The notes beneath the pieces were generated by a model that was given only the letters and a program-made list of their open reading frames with translations, made no database searches and was not told the DNA's origin. DNA of 64,000 nucleotides, from positions 26,612 through 90,611 of the forward strand of contig NZ_QPJY01000003.1 of the NCBI RefSeq assembly GCF_003337735.1, given 5' to 3'. Origin of the DNA: Thioalbus denitrificans. GTDB taxonomy: Bacteria; Pseudomonadota; Gammaproteobacteria; DSM-26407. Each line of letters starts with the position of its first letter. The first letter of the stretch is position 1. The translations under genes were made by a program, and so were the position numbers. Positions 1 through 8,370 of the stretch are shown one piece after another.

Positions 1-1176
1 CTCGTTGCCGATGGCCTGCTGGCGCACCAGGCTGTTCACCTGTCCCGGCGGACGGCCGTACTTGCCCTGCAGGTAGAGCTTCACCTCGTTGGTGATGGAC
101 TTGTAGCGGGTGCCGGTGAGGACGTTCAGCACCGCCTGGGTGCCCACGATCTGGGAGGTGGGCGTGACCAGGGGCGGGAAGCCGAGATCCTCGCGTACCC
201 GGGGAATCTCGGTGAGCACCTCCTGCATCCGGTCCAGCGCCCCCTGCTCGCGCAGCTGGTTGGCGAGGTTGGAGATCATGCCGCCGGGCACCTGGTTCAC
301 CTGCACCCGGGTGTCCACCCCGGTGTAGTCGCTCTCGAACTGGTGGTAGCGCTTGCGCACCTCGTAGAAGTACATGCCGATCTGCTGCAGCAGTTCGAGA
401 TCCATCTCCGTGTCGTGCTCGGTGCCGCGCAGGGCCGCCACCATGCTCTCGGTGGGGGCGTGGCTGGTGCCGCCGGCCATGGATGAGATGGCGGTGTCGA
501 TGTGGCGGCAGCCGTTCTCGATGGCCTTCAGGTGGCACATCTCGGCCTGGCCGGAGGTGGCGTGGGTGTGCAGGTGGATGGGCAGGTCCACCGCGTCCAC
601 CAGGACCTTGACCAGCTCGGCGGTGGCGTAGGGGGTGAGCAGGCCCGCCATGTCCTTGATGGCGATGCTGTCACACCCCATCTGCGCCATCTCCTTCGCC
701 ATGGCCACGAACTGGTCGTTGCTGTGCACCGGGCTGGTGGTGTAGCTGATGGCGCCCTGGGCGTGCTTGCCGGCGGCCTTCACCGACTCGATGGCCACGC
801 GCAGGTTGCGCACGTCGTTGAGGGCATCGAAGATGCGGAACACGTCGATGCCGTTCGCAGCGGCGCGCTTGGCGAAGGCCCGCACCACGTCGTCGGAGTA
901 GTGGCGGTAGCCGAGCAGGTTCTGGCCCCGCAACAGCATCTGCAGCCGGGTGTTGGGCAGCGCCTCGCGCAGCTTGCGCAGCCGCTCCCAGGGGTCCTCC
1001 TTGAGGAAGCGCAGGCAGGAGTCGAAGGTGGCGCCGCCCCACACCTCCAGCGACCAGTAGCCGGCCGCGTCCAGCTTGCCGCAGATGGGCAGCATGTCAT
1101 CGGTACGCAGGCGGGTCGCGATGAGGGACTGGTGCGCGTCGCGCAGGACCGTATCGGTGATGAAGACTTTCGACAT
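1..1176 (-). CDS. pycB: Pyruvate carboxylase subunit B / oxaloacetate decarboxylase alpha-type carboxyltransferase (3' partial)
   Basis: The first 392 codons are present and the frame runs off the left edge, so the C-terminal part, including the expected biotin-carrier domain, is not seen. The protein starts MSKVFITDTVLRDAHQS, the classic opening of the carboxyltransferase TIM barrel. Further on are GGATFDSCLRFL and the metal-binding HTHATSG segment typical of PYC/OadA carboxyltransferases. It transfers CO2 from carboxybiotin to pyruvate to make oxaloacetate. It lies 31 bp downstream of the biotin carboxylase subunit on the same strand, the arrangement of two-subunit pyruvate carboxylases. 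A Na+-pumping oxaloacetate decarboxylase alpha subunit is the alternative. The neighbouring biotin carboxylase argues for pyruvate carboxylase. An anaplerotic role in an autotroph is inferred. Confidence 0.9.
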   Translation of the reverse strand, partial: MSKVFITDTVLRDAHQSLIATRLRTDDMLPICGKLDAAGYWSLEVWGGATFDSCLRFLKEDPWERLRKLREALPNTRLQMLLRGQNLLGYRHYSDDVVRAFAKRAAANGIDVFRIFDALNDVRNLRVAIESVKAAGKHAQGAISYTTSPVHSNDQFVAMAKEMAQMGCDSIAIKDMAGLLTPYATAELVKVLVDAVDLPIHLHTHATSGQAEMCHLKAIENGCRHIDTAISSMAGGTSHAPTESMVAALRGTEHDTEMDLELLQQIGMYFYEVRKRYHQFESDYTGVDTRVQVNQVPGGMISNLANQLREQGALDRMQEVLTEIPRVREDLGFPPLVTPTSQIVGTQAVLNVLTGTRYKSITNEVKLYLQGKYGRPPGQVNSLVRQQAIGNE

Positions 1177-1207
1177 GGCGATGGTTCCCGACTTTGGTTT
1201 CCGTTGG

Positions 1208-2626
1208 TTACAGCCCGGCGTGGGCGGCGATGGCCGCGGCCAGGGCGGCGGCGACGTCGTGGGGGCGGCGTTTGCTGGAGTAGTTCGCCAGCTCGGGGTG
1301 GGTGGCCACGAAGCTGGTGTCGAAGGTGCCGGTGCGGAACTCGGCCGTCTTCAGGATCTCCAGGTAGTAGGGAATGGTGGTGCGGATTCCCTGCAGGCCG
1401 ATATCGCGCAGGGAGCGCCGGGCGCGGTTCACCGCCTCGTCCCAGGTGAGCGCCCAGACAATCAGCTTGGCGCACATGGAGTCGTAGTAGGGCGGTATCT
1501 CGTAGCCGGTGTAGATGGCCGCGTCGGTGCGCACGCCCGGCCCGCCGGGGGCGTAGTAGCGGGTGATGCGCCCGAAGCTGGGCAGGAAGTCGTTCTTGGG
1601 ATCCTCGGCGTTGACGCGCAGCTGGATGGCGTAGCCGCGCCGCTGCACGTCGCCCTGGGCGTAGGAGAGCGGCTGGCCGTCGGCGATCCGGATCTGCTCG
1701 CGCACGATGTCGATGCCGGTGATCTGCTCGGAGATGGTGTGCTCCACCTGCAGGCGGGTGTTCATCTCCATGAAGTAGAACTGGTTGCCGGCGTCGAGCA
1801 GGAACTCCACCGTGCCGGCATTGGTGTAGCCCACCGACTTGGCCGCCTTCACCGCGAGCGCGCCGATCTCCTGGCGCTGGGCCTCGGTGAGCTGGGGCGA
1901 GGGAGCGATCTCGATGAGCTTCTGGTTGCGGCGCTGGATGGAGCAGTCGCGCTCGAACAGGTGGATGGCGTTGCCGTGGGTGTCCGCCAGCACCTGCACC
2001 TCGATGTGGCGCGGGTTGACGATGCACTTCTCCAGGAACACCTCGGCGGAGCCGAAGGCCTTGGTGGCCTCGGAGACCACGCGGTCGTAGTTGCGGCGCA
2101 GATCGGCCTCGGAGTCGCAGCGGCGAATGCCTCGGCCGCCGCCGCCGGAGGTGGCCTTGAGCATCACCGGGTAGCCGATCTCGCCCGCCCGCGCCAGCGC
2201 ATCCTCCAGGTCGGCCAGGTTGCCCTCGCTGCCCGGGGTGACCGGCAGGCCGGCGGCGATCATCGACCGGCGCGCCTCCGTCTTGTCGCCCATGCGCCGG
2301 ATCACCTCGGCGTCGGGGCCGATGAAGCGGATGCCGCGCCGATCGCAGGCGGCGGCCAGCTCGGGATTCTCGGACAGGAAGCCGTAGCCGGGATGGAGGG
2401 CGTCGCAGCCGGTGGCCACGGCCAGATCCACCAGGCGGTGGGCGTTGAGATAGCCGGCCAGGGGATCGGGACCCAGGCTGTAGGCCTCGTCGGCCTTCTT
2501 CACATGCAACGCGTGCCGATCGGCCTCGGAGTAGACCGCCACCGAGCGAATGCCCATCTCGGCACAGGCGCGCGCGATGCGCACCGCGATTTCACCGCGG
2601 TTGGCGATGAGTATCTTTCTGATCAC
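1208..2626 (-). CDS. pycA: Pyruvate carboxylase subunit A (biotin carboxylase)
   Basis: 472-residue biotin carboxylase of the AccC/PycA family. It carboxylates protein-bound biotin using ATP and bicarbonate. The start is GTG at 2626, giving IRKILIANRGEIAVRIARAC, with GGAGG five bases upstream. An open frame continues further upstream but has no family similarity there. The sequence shows the N-terminal Rossmann-like domain, the ATP-grasp glycine loop GGGGRGIR near residue 165, the HIEVQVLAD segment and the FMEMNTRLQVEHT active-site region near residue 280. It precedes pycB on the same strand, and the adjacent carboxyltransferase favours pyruvate carboxylase over acetyl-CoA carboxylase. An AccC role cannot be wholly excluded, because accB is not adjacent. 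Confidence 0.9.
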   Translation of the reverse strand: MIRKILIANRGEIAVRIARACAEMGIRSVAVYSEADRHALHVKKADEAYSLGPDPLAGYLNAHRLVDLAVATGCDALHPGYGFLSENPELAAACDRRGIRFIGPDAEVIRRMGDKTEARRSMIAAGLPVTPGSEGNLADLEDALARAGEIGYPVMLKATSGGGGRGIRRCDSEADLRRNYDRVVSEATKAFGSAEVFLEKCIVNPRHIEVQVLADTHGNAIHLFERDCSIQRRNQKLIEIAPSPQLTEAQRQEIGALAVKAAKSVGYTNAGTVEFLLDAGNQFYFMEMNTRLQVEHTISEQITGIDIVREQIRIADGQPLSYAQGDVQRRGYAIQLRVNAEDPKNDFLPSFGRITRYYAPGGPGVRTDAAIYTGYEIPPYYDSMCAKLIVWALTWDEAVNRARRSLRDIGLQGIRTTIPYYLEILKTAEFRTGTFDTSFVATHPELANYSSKRRPHDVAAALAAAIAAHAGL

Positions 2627-3029
2627 ACAAACCTCCGCTGACGGGGTTGCGGTGCGCCGCCCAGGCGCCTCAGGGTATGCTGCGGCACAGCAAAACGTAG
2701 CCGATCCGCGGCCGGACGGCAATCAGGCCCTGCTTGCGGGGCACCGGCGGTTTGTCACAGTCCCTGGACCCGGCACCGGGAGAAGCAATCTCGCTCCGGG
2801 CGCGCCGCAGGGCTCCGCTGCGCCGGTGTGGCCATTCCACATCCTGCCCCGGCAACACCGCCATGGCTGCGGACGGTCACTCCCTGGGCACTGCGTGTCT
2901 TTTCCAGGACTGTATCGGGCGGGCCCGGGGCCGCCCGGCGGCACGTCTCATCCGTGCCGCCGGACCCTCGGGGAAATGATCATATACACTTTTGCGGGCG
3001 TTTGATATCCCGGTTACTGCACTGCGTCA
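2627..3029 (+). other. Intergenic stretch without a recognisable gene
   Basis: About 400 bases between the pycA start and the end of the PepSY-like gene. Short frames here lack ribosome sites and family resemblance. A GC-rich hairpin (CGGGCGG paired with CCGCCCG, 2916-2937) has no T-run, so it is not a convincing terminator. AT-rich sequence around 2975-3010 could carry the pyc promoter, but I cannot assign hexamers with confidence. Confidence 0.5.
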
Positions 3030-3326
3030 TCAGCCGAGATGGCGGCCGCTGCGGGCATCGAAGCGGGATTCCTGCAGCCCGTCGCGTCCCAGCAGCACGA
3101 TCCGGTAGACCCAGTCCGTGTCCACGGCGTGCAGCTCCGCCCGGACAAAGCGCCCCGCGGTCATGCGTTCCGCGGCCTGGATGACCGTATCGATCGAGAC
3201 CAGGGCGGCCGGGAGTTCACCCCGCCCGGAACGGTCACAGCAGCCGGCGGCCACACCGGCGCCCACCGACAGCACCAGGCCCAGACCCAGCAGGACAACA
3301 GCGGCTATGCGCGGGATTTTCTTCAT
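3030..3326 (-). CDS. Small exported PepSY-like protein
   Basis: 98 residues. The start chosen is ATG at 3326 (MKKIPRIAAVVLLGLGLVL), preceded by GGAGG. The N-terminus is a typical signal peptide or lipoprotein-like leader with a hydrophobic core, ending near VAAGCCDRS. The remainder, ending VYRIVLLGRDGLQESRFDARSGRHLG-like in pattern, matches the PepSY fold signature: an aromatic/hydrophobic strand, a charged turn, then D-A-x-[ST]-G near the C-terminus. PepSY domains are small periplasmic or membrane modules, often linked to inhibition of peptidases or to sensor proteins. The specific role here is unknown. The gene stands alone between intergenic stretches. Confidence 0.7.
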   Translation of the reverse strand: MKKIPRIAAVVLLGLGLVLSVGAGVAAGCCDRSGRGELPAALVSIDTVIQAAERMTAGRFVRAELHAVDTDWVYRIVLLGRDGLQESRFDARSGRHLG

Positions 3327-3410
3327 GGGGGTTCCTCCCAGGTGGCATCCATTGACGATGCCATTCTCCCGCGGCCCCATGAAACCACACTGAATTTATT
3401 ATTAACCCAG

Positions 3411-3557
3411 GTTTCTGTCGCCAGGAACGCCAAGGTTAAGAATGCTCGAGACCTTCCGAATGGCGCATCGAACATCGTCTTGCACGGAGGCCACTGCGGT
3501 ACAAGACCGTCAATCCTCTTGTTTTCCCGGCGTTCTTCGCGTCTTGGCGAGAGATTT
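3411..3557. repeat. Inverted-arm intergenic repeat (CGCCARGAA type)
   Basis: The left arm at 3419-3436 is two 9-bp units, CGCCAGGAA and CGCCAAGGT. The right arm at about 3526-3550 carries related units in reverse orientation (TTCTTCGCG, TCTTGGCGA). The arms face each other across about 90 bp. A second copy of the same family lies at 22676-22818. There is no coding capacity. This element fills most of the 355-bp gap between the PepSY-like gene and the downstream metallo-beta-lactamase gene. Confidence 0.6.
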
Positions 3558-3681
3558 GTGAAAAATTGCGGGCCGGCTGCCTTTAAGCATGGTCGGCCGG
3601 CAGGGCGCGCGGGCTGGCGACCGTACCCGGCGCGGACTATGTTTAAGCAGGAATCCTCCTCCCCCTGCCCTCCGAACCACC

Positions 3682-4467
3682 ATGTCCATCGAGCTCTACG
3701 GGGATGATCTCCATTCCTGCCAGTTGTTCAGTGGGCAGGTGGTGCGCACCGAGGTGCAGACCTGCCAGGGCCTGGTTGTGCACGGCTATCACGCCGCCCT
3801 CATCGATCCCGGCGGCACAGCCACCTTCAACCGTGTCCTGACACAGCTGGGCCCTCACCTCAAGTACCTGGATTATCTCCTGTTTTCACACCAGGACCCG
3901 GATACCACCGGGGCTCTCGAGGGTTGGGTGCTGGCCACCCGGGGCAAGGTGGTCATCCCCGAGCTGTGGGAGCGCTTCCTGCCCCACCTGTGCTCGCCGG
4001 GGATCCTCGACGGCCGGGTGATCACCATTCCCGACGCCGGACTCGAGCTGCCCATGGGCAAATCCCGGCTACGCGCCCTGCCCGCCCACTTCCTCCATTC
4101 AGAAGGAAACTTCCACTTCCATGATCCCGTCGCCCGGGCCCTGTTCAGCGGCGACATGGGCTCGGCCATCGGCGTGGAGGAGTTGTGCACGCCCGTGGAG
4201 AGCCTGGGCCCGCACATCCGCTACATGGAGCCCTTCCACCGCCGCCACATGAGCTGCAACAAGGCCTGCCGGCTATGGGCCGACATGGTCAGGGAGATCG
4301 ACCTGGAGTGGCTCGTGCCCCATCACGGCCCCCCGCTCCATGGCCGGGCCGTGATCACCGACTTCCTGGAGTGGATATCGGAGCTGGAGTGCGGCACCGA
4401 CCTGCTCACCGCCGCGGACTACCGGCCGCCCGGACCGGTGCGGCACCAGGGGAAAGGTGAAAGGTGA
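3682..4467 (+). CDS. Metallo-beta-lactamase-fold protein, flavodiiron oxygen-binding (ODP) type
   Basis: 261 residues starting MSIELYGDDLHSCQLFSGQ. The metal-ligand pattern is that of the diiron MBL domain of flavodiiron proteins: SHQDPD near residue 72 (H-x-D-x-D instead of the usual H-x-E-x-D), a histidine in PAHFLHSEGNFHF, an aspartate in LFSGDMGS and the C-terminal PHHGPPLHG histidines. The flavodoxin domain of full flavodiiron proteins is absent, so electrons would have to come from a separate partner. Likely roles are O2 or NO reduction, or redox sensing. Neither is shown here. The gene has no clear operon partner. It sits upstream of the convergent YkgJ-type gene near the apr operon. 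Confidence 0.75.
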   Translation: MSIELYGDDLHSCQLFSGQVVRTEVQTCQGLVVHGYHAALIDPGGTATFNRVLTQLGPHLKYLDYLLFSHQDPDTTGALEGWVLATRGKVVIPELWERFLPHLCSPGILDGRVITIPDAGLELPMGKSRLRALPAHFLHSEGNFHFHDPVARALFSGDMGSAIGVEELCTPVESLGPHIRYMEPFHRRHMSCNKACRLWADMVREIDLEWLVPHHGPPLHGRAVITDFLEWISELECGTDLLTAADYRPPGPVRHQGKGER

Positions 4468-4473
4468 AGGGTG

Positions 4474-4506
4474 AAAGGACAAAGGACAAAGGACAAAGGA
4501 CAAAGG
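4474..4506. repeat. Tandem 7-bp repeat (AAAGGAC)
   Basis: Four full units of AAAGGAC plus a partial fifth, directly after a run of GGTGAAA/GGTGAAG variants that begins inside the stop region of the upstream gene. It is non-coding and of microsatellite type. Confidence 0.9.
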
Positions 4507-4535
4507 CAGGATGCCCCCGCCGCCACCGGAGGCGC

Positions 4536-4570
4536 CAGTCACCAGTCACCAGTCACCAGTCACCAGTCAC
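4536..4570. repeat. Tandem 7-bp repeat (CAGTCAC)
   Basis: Five perfect units of CAGTCAC. It is followed at 4590-4655 by loosely repeated words such as CCTTTATCC and CCTATCC, which also occur at 24923-24985. It lies between two convergent genes. Confidence 0.9.
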
Positions 4571-4663
4571 GGAACACGGAACACCAGCATCCCTTGACCT
4601 TTATCCCTTATCCATCAACCCCTATCCATGAACCCGTAACCTTTTTCCCTTCACCCCGCTGAA

Positions 4664-5578
4664 TCAGTAGTCGTCCACCGACGCGTCGAAACGCTCGGCG
4701 TCGTTCAGATCGGCCAGGGCGGCCTTGTGCTGGGCGGCGGCCTGCGCCGCCTGGGCCTCGGCCGCGGCGATCTTGCGGGTATTGCGCTCCTCCACGGCCT
4801 CCTGGCGCACGGGGATGGAGACCTCGCCGAACAGCACCTGGCGCAGCAGCCGGGCGCTGAACTCCAGCAGCGCCTCGTCACTGGCCTCGATCTCGTCGAA
4901 GAGTTCGGGCGGCAGGTCGTAGGACTCGCGGAAGCTCTCGGAGGTGGCGAAGGCCCGGAAGGTATCCGGATCGTAGCTGGCCATGAAGAAGAACTGCCGG
5001 CTCTTCAGCGACAGGCTGCCGATCGAGGGTCCGGAGGACTTTTTCTTCAGGACCAGCTGCCTCCAGCCGCGGGAGTGACGGTCGTACTCCACCACGCCCT
5101 GCTCCTGGCGGTACTCGTCGATGGTGATGGGGCGTTCCTCGAGATGCCCCATGCAGTGCTCCTCCTTGACCACCGCGTAGGCGTCCCGATCCACGTATTC
5201 GTCCTGCTTGCGCAGGGACATGAGGCCGACGGGATAGTAGCGGCACGAGGCGGGACGGTCGTCGTAGACCGAACAGCCCTCGTCCACCATGAAGCGGCAG
5301 GCGGTGCCGTTCGGCACCGGCTTCATCTTCACCCCGGCCAGGCCGTCCTTCTCCATCTCGAAGGGAACGGTGTACTCGCGCAGGAACTGGGCGGAGGTGA
5401 TGCCGAGCCGCTTCCTGAGCCGCACGATGTCGTAGGGTGTCAGGGTGATGTCGATGTTGCTGCAGCAGGCGTTCCAGCAGCTGATTCCCTTGTGGCAGCG
5501 GAAGTTGAACTGGTGATCGCCCTCCAGCATCACGGGCATGACAGGGCTCTCGAAGGGGGGCTTCATGGGTTCGCTCAT
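4664..5578 (-). CDS. YkgJ-family cysteine-cluster protein (Zn/Fe-binding)
   Basis: 304 residues from ATG 5578, start MSEPMKPPFESPVMPV. The diagnostic CxxxxxC-x3-CC cluster (Cys28, 34, 38, 39) is followed by Cys94, Cys102, Cys112 (RPASCRYYP) and Cys142. This is the YkgJ/CxxCxxCC family, predicted to bind zinc or an iron-sulfur cluster. An extension beyond the core ends in an Ala/Gln-rich helix (about residues 265-295) that may form a coiled coil. It lies directly downstream of the apr terminator on the same strand. A link to sulfur metabolism is plausible from position only. A paired AACGTT motif lies upstream (5677-5709). Confidence 0.75.
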   Translation of the reverse strand: MSEPMKPPFESPVMPVMLEGDHQFNFRCHKGISCWNACCSNIDITLTPYDIVRLRKRLGITSAQFLREYTVPFEMEKDGLAGVKMKPVPNGTACRFMVDEGCSVYDDRPASCRYYPVGLMSLRKQDEYVDRDAYAVVKEEHCMGHLEERPITIDEYRQEQGVVEYDRHSRGWRQLVLKKKSSGPSIGSLSLKSRQFFFMASYDPDTFRAFATSESFRESYDLPPELFDEIEASDEALLEFSARLLRQVLFGEVSIPVRQEAVEERNTRKIAAAEAQAAQAAAQHKAALADLNDAERFDASVDDY

Positions 5579-5676
5579 GGAATCACCTCTGGATATCGGC
5601 CGCTGTCCGCACGGCTGTGCGACGGGTCTGTTTGGACCGCGGCCGGAACGGGAAGGTTCACTTCCCGGGACAGGCA

Positions 5677-5709
5677 CCTGCAACGTTCGCGTACCGCCTG
5701 GAACGTTCG
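5677..5709. promoter_or_regulatory. Direct-repeat operator candidate (two AACGTT boxes)
   Basis: CCTGCAACGTTCG at 5677-5689 and CCTGGAACGTTCG at 5697-5709 are 13-bp direct repeats differing at one base, with starts 20 bp apart (about two helical turns). Each contains the palindrome AACGTT. They lie 100-130 bp upstream of the YkgJ-type gene and just beyond the apr terminator. The arrangement suggests a regulator binding as two dimers. The protein is unknown. Confidence 0.4.
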
Positions 5710-5724
5710 TGTTCTACATAATAA

Positions 5725-5756
5725 GAGGTCCGGGTGCCTCGCGACACCCGGACCTC
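5725..5756 (-). terminator. Rho-independent terminator of the sat-apr operon
   Basis: A perfect 12-bp stem (GAGGTCCGGGTG and its complement) encloses an 8-base loop. Read on the minus strand it is followed by the T-rich run CTTATTATG. It lies 25 bp past the aprA stop codon. Confidence 0.8.
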
Positions 5757-5780
5757 GAAGTCTAAACCGTCAAGCAGTGA

Positions 5781-7793
5781 TTACTTGAACAGCTTGGACT
5801 TGTCCACCAGGTCGACATGGGCGCGCTTGAAGCAGGTCCACTTCTTGCTGTCCTTGTCGTAGACGGAGTTCACGAAGCACTTCCAGTTCTCCTCGTCGAC
5901 GAAGTTCTTGTCGGCGCGGTAGTAGAAGCCGGGGTAACGGCTCTCCTCGCGGAACTGAATGTGCTTCATGTGGGCTTCGGCCGTCAGGATGCGGTGGTAG
6001 TTCTCCCAGGCGCGGAGCAGCTCGTGGAGATCCTTCGCACGCATCTTCGCGGCGTCTTCCTTCAGCATCTCCAGCTTCTCTTCGGCCACGGCGAGCATGT
6101 GGGCGTTGGTGGTGTAGTAGGTCGCCACACCGGCCACGTACTCGTCCATGATCTTCTGGAGGCGGAACTGCAGCATCTTCGGCGTGATGTAGTGCGGGTT
6201 CACGTCGATGGCGGTGCTGTAGTCCTTGTGCTCCATGTAGGTGCGGACCGGCTTGTAGATCTCCTCCACCAGCGCGTCCACGTCGGTGTCGAGCTCAGGC
6301 GTCCAGTCCTTGTTGTCCAGGCAGTACTGCACCATGGACTTGGCGGCCATGCGACCCTCGGCGTGGGAGCCGGAGGAGAACTTGTGGCCGGAGGCGCCCA
6401 CGCCGTCACCGGCGGTGAACAGACCCTTCACGGTGGTCATGCCGCGGTAGCCCCAGCTCCAGCCCTTCGGCAGGTGCCCGGGCACGCCGTCCATCGCCTC
6501 GTCGGTGGGCGCACCCACGTCATCGGGACCGGAGGTCCAGATGCCGCAGCAGCCGGAGTGGGAGCCGAGCAGGTAGGGCTCGGTGGGCATCAGCTCGGAG
6601 TTCTTCTTCTCCGGCTCGATGTTCTCGCCCACCCAGATGCCGCACTGGCCGACGCACATGTCGAGGAAGTCTTCCCAGGCCTCGGCCTCGAGATGCTTGA
6701 CCTCCTTCGGGGTCAGGGTCTCGCGCAGGTTGGCCAGGGCGGTGACGGTATCCATGTAGATGGGACCGCGACCTTCCTTCATCTCCTTCAGCATGAGATG
6801 GTTGCGCAGGCAGGAGGCGGGAACGGCGGCCTGCCCGTAGGGCGGGTAGTCGTTCAGCATCTCCTTGTTGCGGTCCATGTAGACCTCGCCGAAGGCGTTG
6901 GTGGCCTTGGCCTTGAACAGCAGGAACCAGGCGCCGACCGGGCCGTAACCGTCCTTGAAGCGGGCGGGCACGAAGCGGTTTTCCATCATGGTCAGCTCGG
7001 CGCCGGCCTCGGCGGCCATGGAGTAGGTGGAGCCGGCGTTCCAGACCGGGTACCAGGCGCGGCCGGTGCCCTCACCCACGGAGCGGGGACGGAACAGGTT
7101 GACGCAGCCACCGGCGGCCAGCAGGCAGGCCTTGAACTTGTAGACCATCACCTTGTGCTCGCGAACGGAGAAGCCCACGGCGCCGGCGATGCGGCTGGGG
7201 TCGTTCTTGTCGTTCACCAGCTTCACGATGAAGATGCGCTCCTGGATGCGGTCGGAGCCCAGGGCCTTCTTGGCGGCCTCGGCAACGATCCACTTGTAGG
7301 ACTCGCCGTTGATCATGATCTGCCACTTGCCGGAGCGCACCGGCTTGCCGCCGTCCTTCAGCGCGGGGATGCCCTCGCGGATGGACTCGGCGCCGTCGTG
7401 ACGCACGCCCTGGTCGTCGGTCTTCCAGATGGGCAGACCCCACTCCTCGAACAGGTGCACGGACTCGTCCACGTGGCGGCCCAGGTCGTAGGCCAGGTCG
7501 TCACGGGTGATGCCCATCAGGTCGTTGGAGACCATGCGGGCGTAGTCGGCGGGATCCTGCTCGGAGCCGATGTAGGTGTTGATGGCGGACAGGCCCTGGG
7601 CCACGGCGCCGGAGCGGTCCATGGCGGCCTTGTCAACCAGCTTGATCTTCAGGTCGACGCCGGTCGCGGCCTTGGCGGCCTCGGCCCAGCGCATGATCTC
7701 GTAACCGGCGCCGCAGCAAGCCATGCCGCCGCCGATGAGAAGGATGTCGACCTCTTCCTGGACAACTTCGGGATTACCAAATTCACCAGCCAT
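5781..7793 (-). CDS. aprA: Adenylylsulfate (APS) reductase, alpha subunit
   Basis: 670-residue flavoprotein. It starts MAGEFGNPEVVQEEVDILL, and the FAD dinucleotide-binding loop GGGMACCGAG is at residues 21-30. Long conserved blocks such as SHSGCCGIWTSGPDD and KFSSGSHAEGRMAAKSM match AprA of the fumarate reductase/succinate dehydrogenase flavoprotein superfamily. With AprB it interconverts APS and sulfite plus AMP in the cytoplasm. In sulfur oxidisers it works in the sulfite-to-APS direction. It lies 34 bp downstream of aprB. A terminator hairpin follows the stop. No aprM or qmoABC gene is in the window, so the electron acceptor partner must be encoded elsewhere. Confidence 0.97.
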   Translation of the reverse strand: MAGEFGNPEVVQEEVDILLIGGGMACCGAGYEIMRWAEAAKAATGVDLKIKLVDKAAMDRSGAVAQGLSAINTYIGSEQDPADYARMVSNDLMGITRDDLAYDLGRHVDESVHLFEEWGLPIWKTDDQGVRHDGAESIREGIPALKDGGKPVRSGKWQIMINGESYKWIVAEAAKKALGSDRIQERIFIVKLVNDKNDPSRIAGAVGFSVREHKVMVYKFKACLLAAGGCVNLFRPRSVGEGTGRAWYPVWNAGSTYSMAAEAGAELTMMENRFVPARFKDGYGPVGAWFLLFKAKATNAFGEVYMDRNKEMLNDYPPYGQAAVPASCLRNHLMLKEMKEGRGPIYMDTVTALANLRETLTPKEVKHLEAEAWEDFLDMCVGQCGIWVGENIEPEKKNSELMPTEPYLLGSHSGCCGIWTSGPDDVGAPTDEAMDGVPGHLPKGWSWGYRGMTTVKGLFTAGDGVGASGHKFSSGSHAEGRMAAKSMVQYCLDNKDWTPELDTDVDALVEEIYKPVRTYMEHKDYSTAIDVNPHYITPKMLQFRLQKIMDEYVAGVATYYTTNAHMLAVAEEKLEMLKEDAAKMRAKDLHELLRAWENYHRILTAEAHMKHIQFREESRYPGFYYRADKNFVDEENWKCFVNSVYDKDSKKWTCFKRAHVDLVDKSKLFK

Positions 7794-7827
7794 TGTTCTT
7801 TCCTCTGATTCGTTACGTGCCCGAGCC

Positions 7828-8295
7828 TTACTTGCGGATCAGCTCGGCCGGGTTGCCGGCGCGATAGCCATTGCTGGCGGTGAAGAAGCCGGGCTTGGAG
7901 ATGTTCTCCATCTTGGCCTCTTCCTTGCCGGCGTAAGGCTCGATGGAGCCCTCGGGCGTCGTGCGGATCGGGAACTTGAAGCGCTTCATGGTGCCGTTGC
8001 GGAACTTGATGGTCCACATGATGGAATCGGAACCACGCAGCGGCTGCACGGAGCCACCCAGCGGTACGATATCGGCGTAGTGACGTGCCTCGATGGCATT
8101 CTGCGGGCAAATCTTCACGCAGGAGTAGCACTCCCAGCACTGCTCGGGCTCCTGGTTGAAGGCCTTCATCGCGTGACCGGTCTCGGACCCGTCCTTGTCG
8201 AGCTTCATCAGGTCGTGCGGGCAGATGTACATGCAAGCAGTCTTGTCCTGACCCTTGCAGCCATCGCATTTGTCAGTACGAACAAACGTAGGCAT
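7828..8295 (-). CDS. aprB: Adenylylsulfate reductase, beta subunit (2 [4Fe-4S])
   Basis: 155-residue ferredoxin-type subunit. Two cysteine sets are visible: Cys10, 13, 21, 25 (CDGCKGQDKTACMYIC) and Cys53, 56, 59, 63 (CWECYSCVKIC), each able to bind one [4Fe-4S] cluster. The first set has the widened C-x2-C-x7-C spacing typical of AprB. The C-terminal half is the tail that clasps AprA in known structures. It passes electrons between the AprA flavin and the membrane partner. It is the middle gene of sat-aprB-aprA, 75 bp after sat. Confidence 0.97.
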   Translation of the reverse strand: MPTFVRTDKCDGCKGQDKTACMYICPHDLMKLDKDGSETGHAMKAFNQEPEQCWECYSCVKICPQNAIEARHYADIVPLGGSVQPLRGSDSIMWTIKFRNGTMKRFKFPIRTTPEGSIEPYAGKEEAKMENISKPGFFTASNGYRAGNPAELIRK

Positions 8296-8370
8296 TGTCG
8301 TTCTCCATTTCTACCGCGGTAAAGAATGGCCGCCCGTCTGGCAGATCAGGCGGCACACTTTGAAAAGCCG

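Noticed and set aside
2916..2937. GC-rich hairpin as a terminator
   Set aside because: 7-bp arms but no T-run on either strand, and no gene ends nearby in a suitable orientation.
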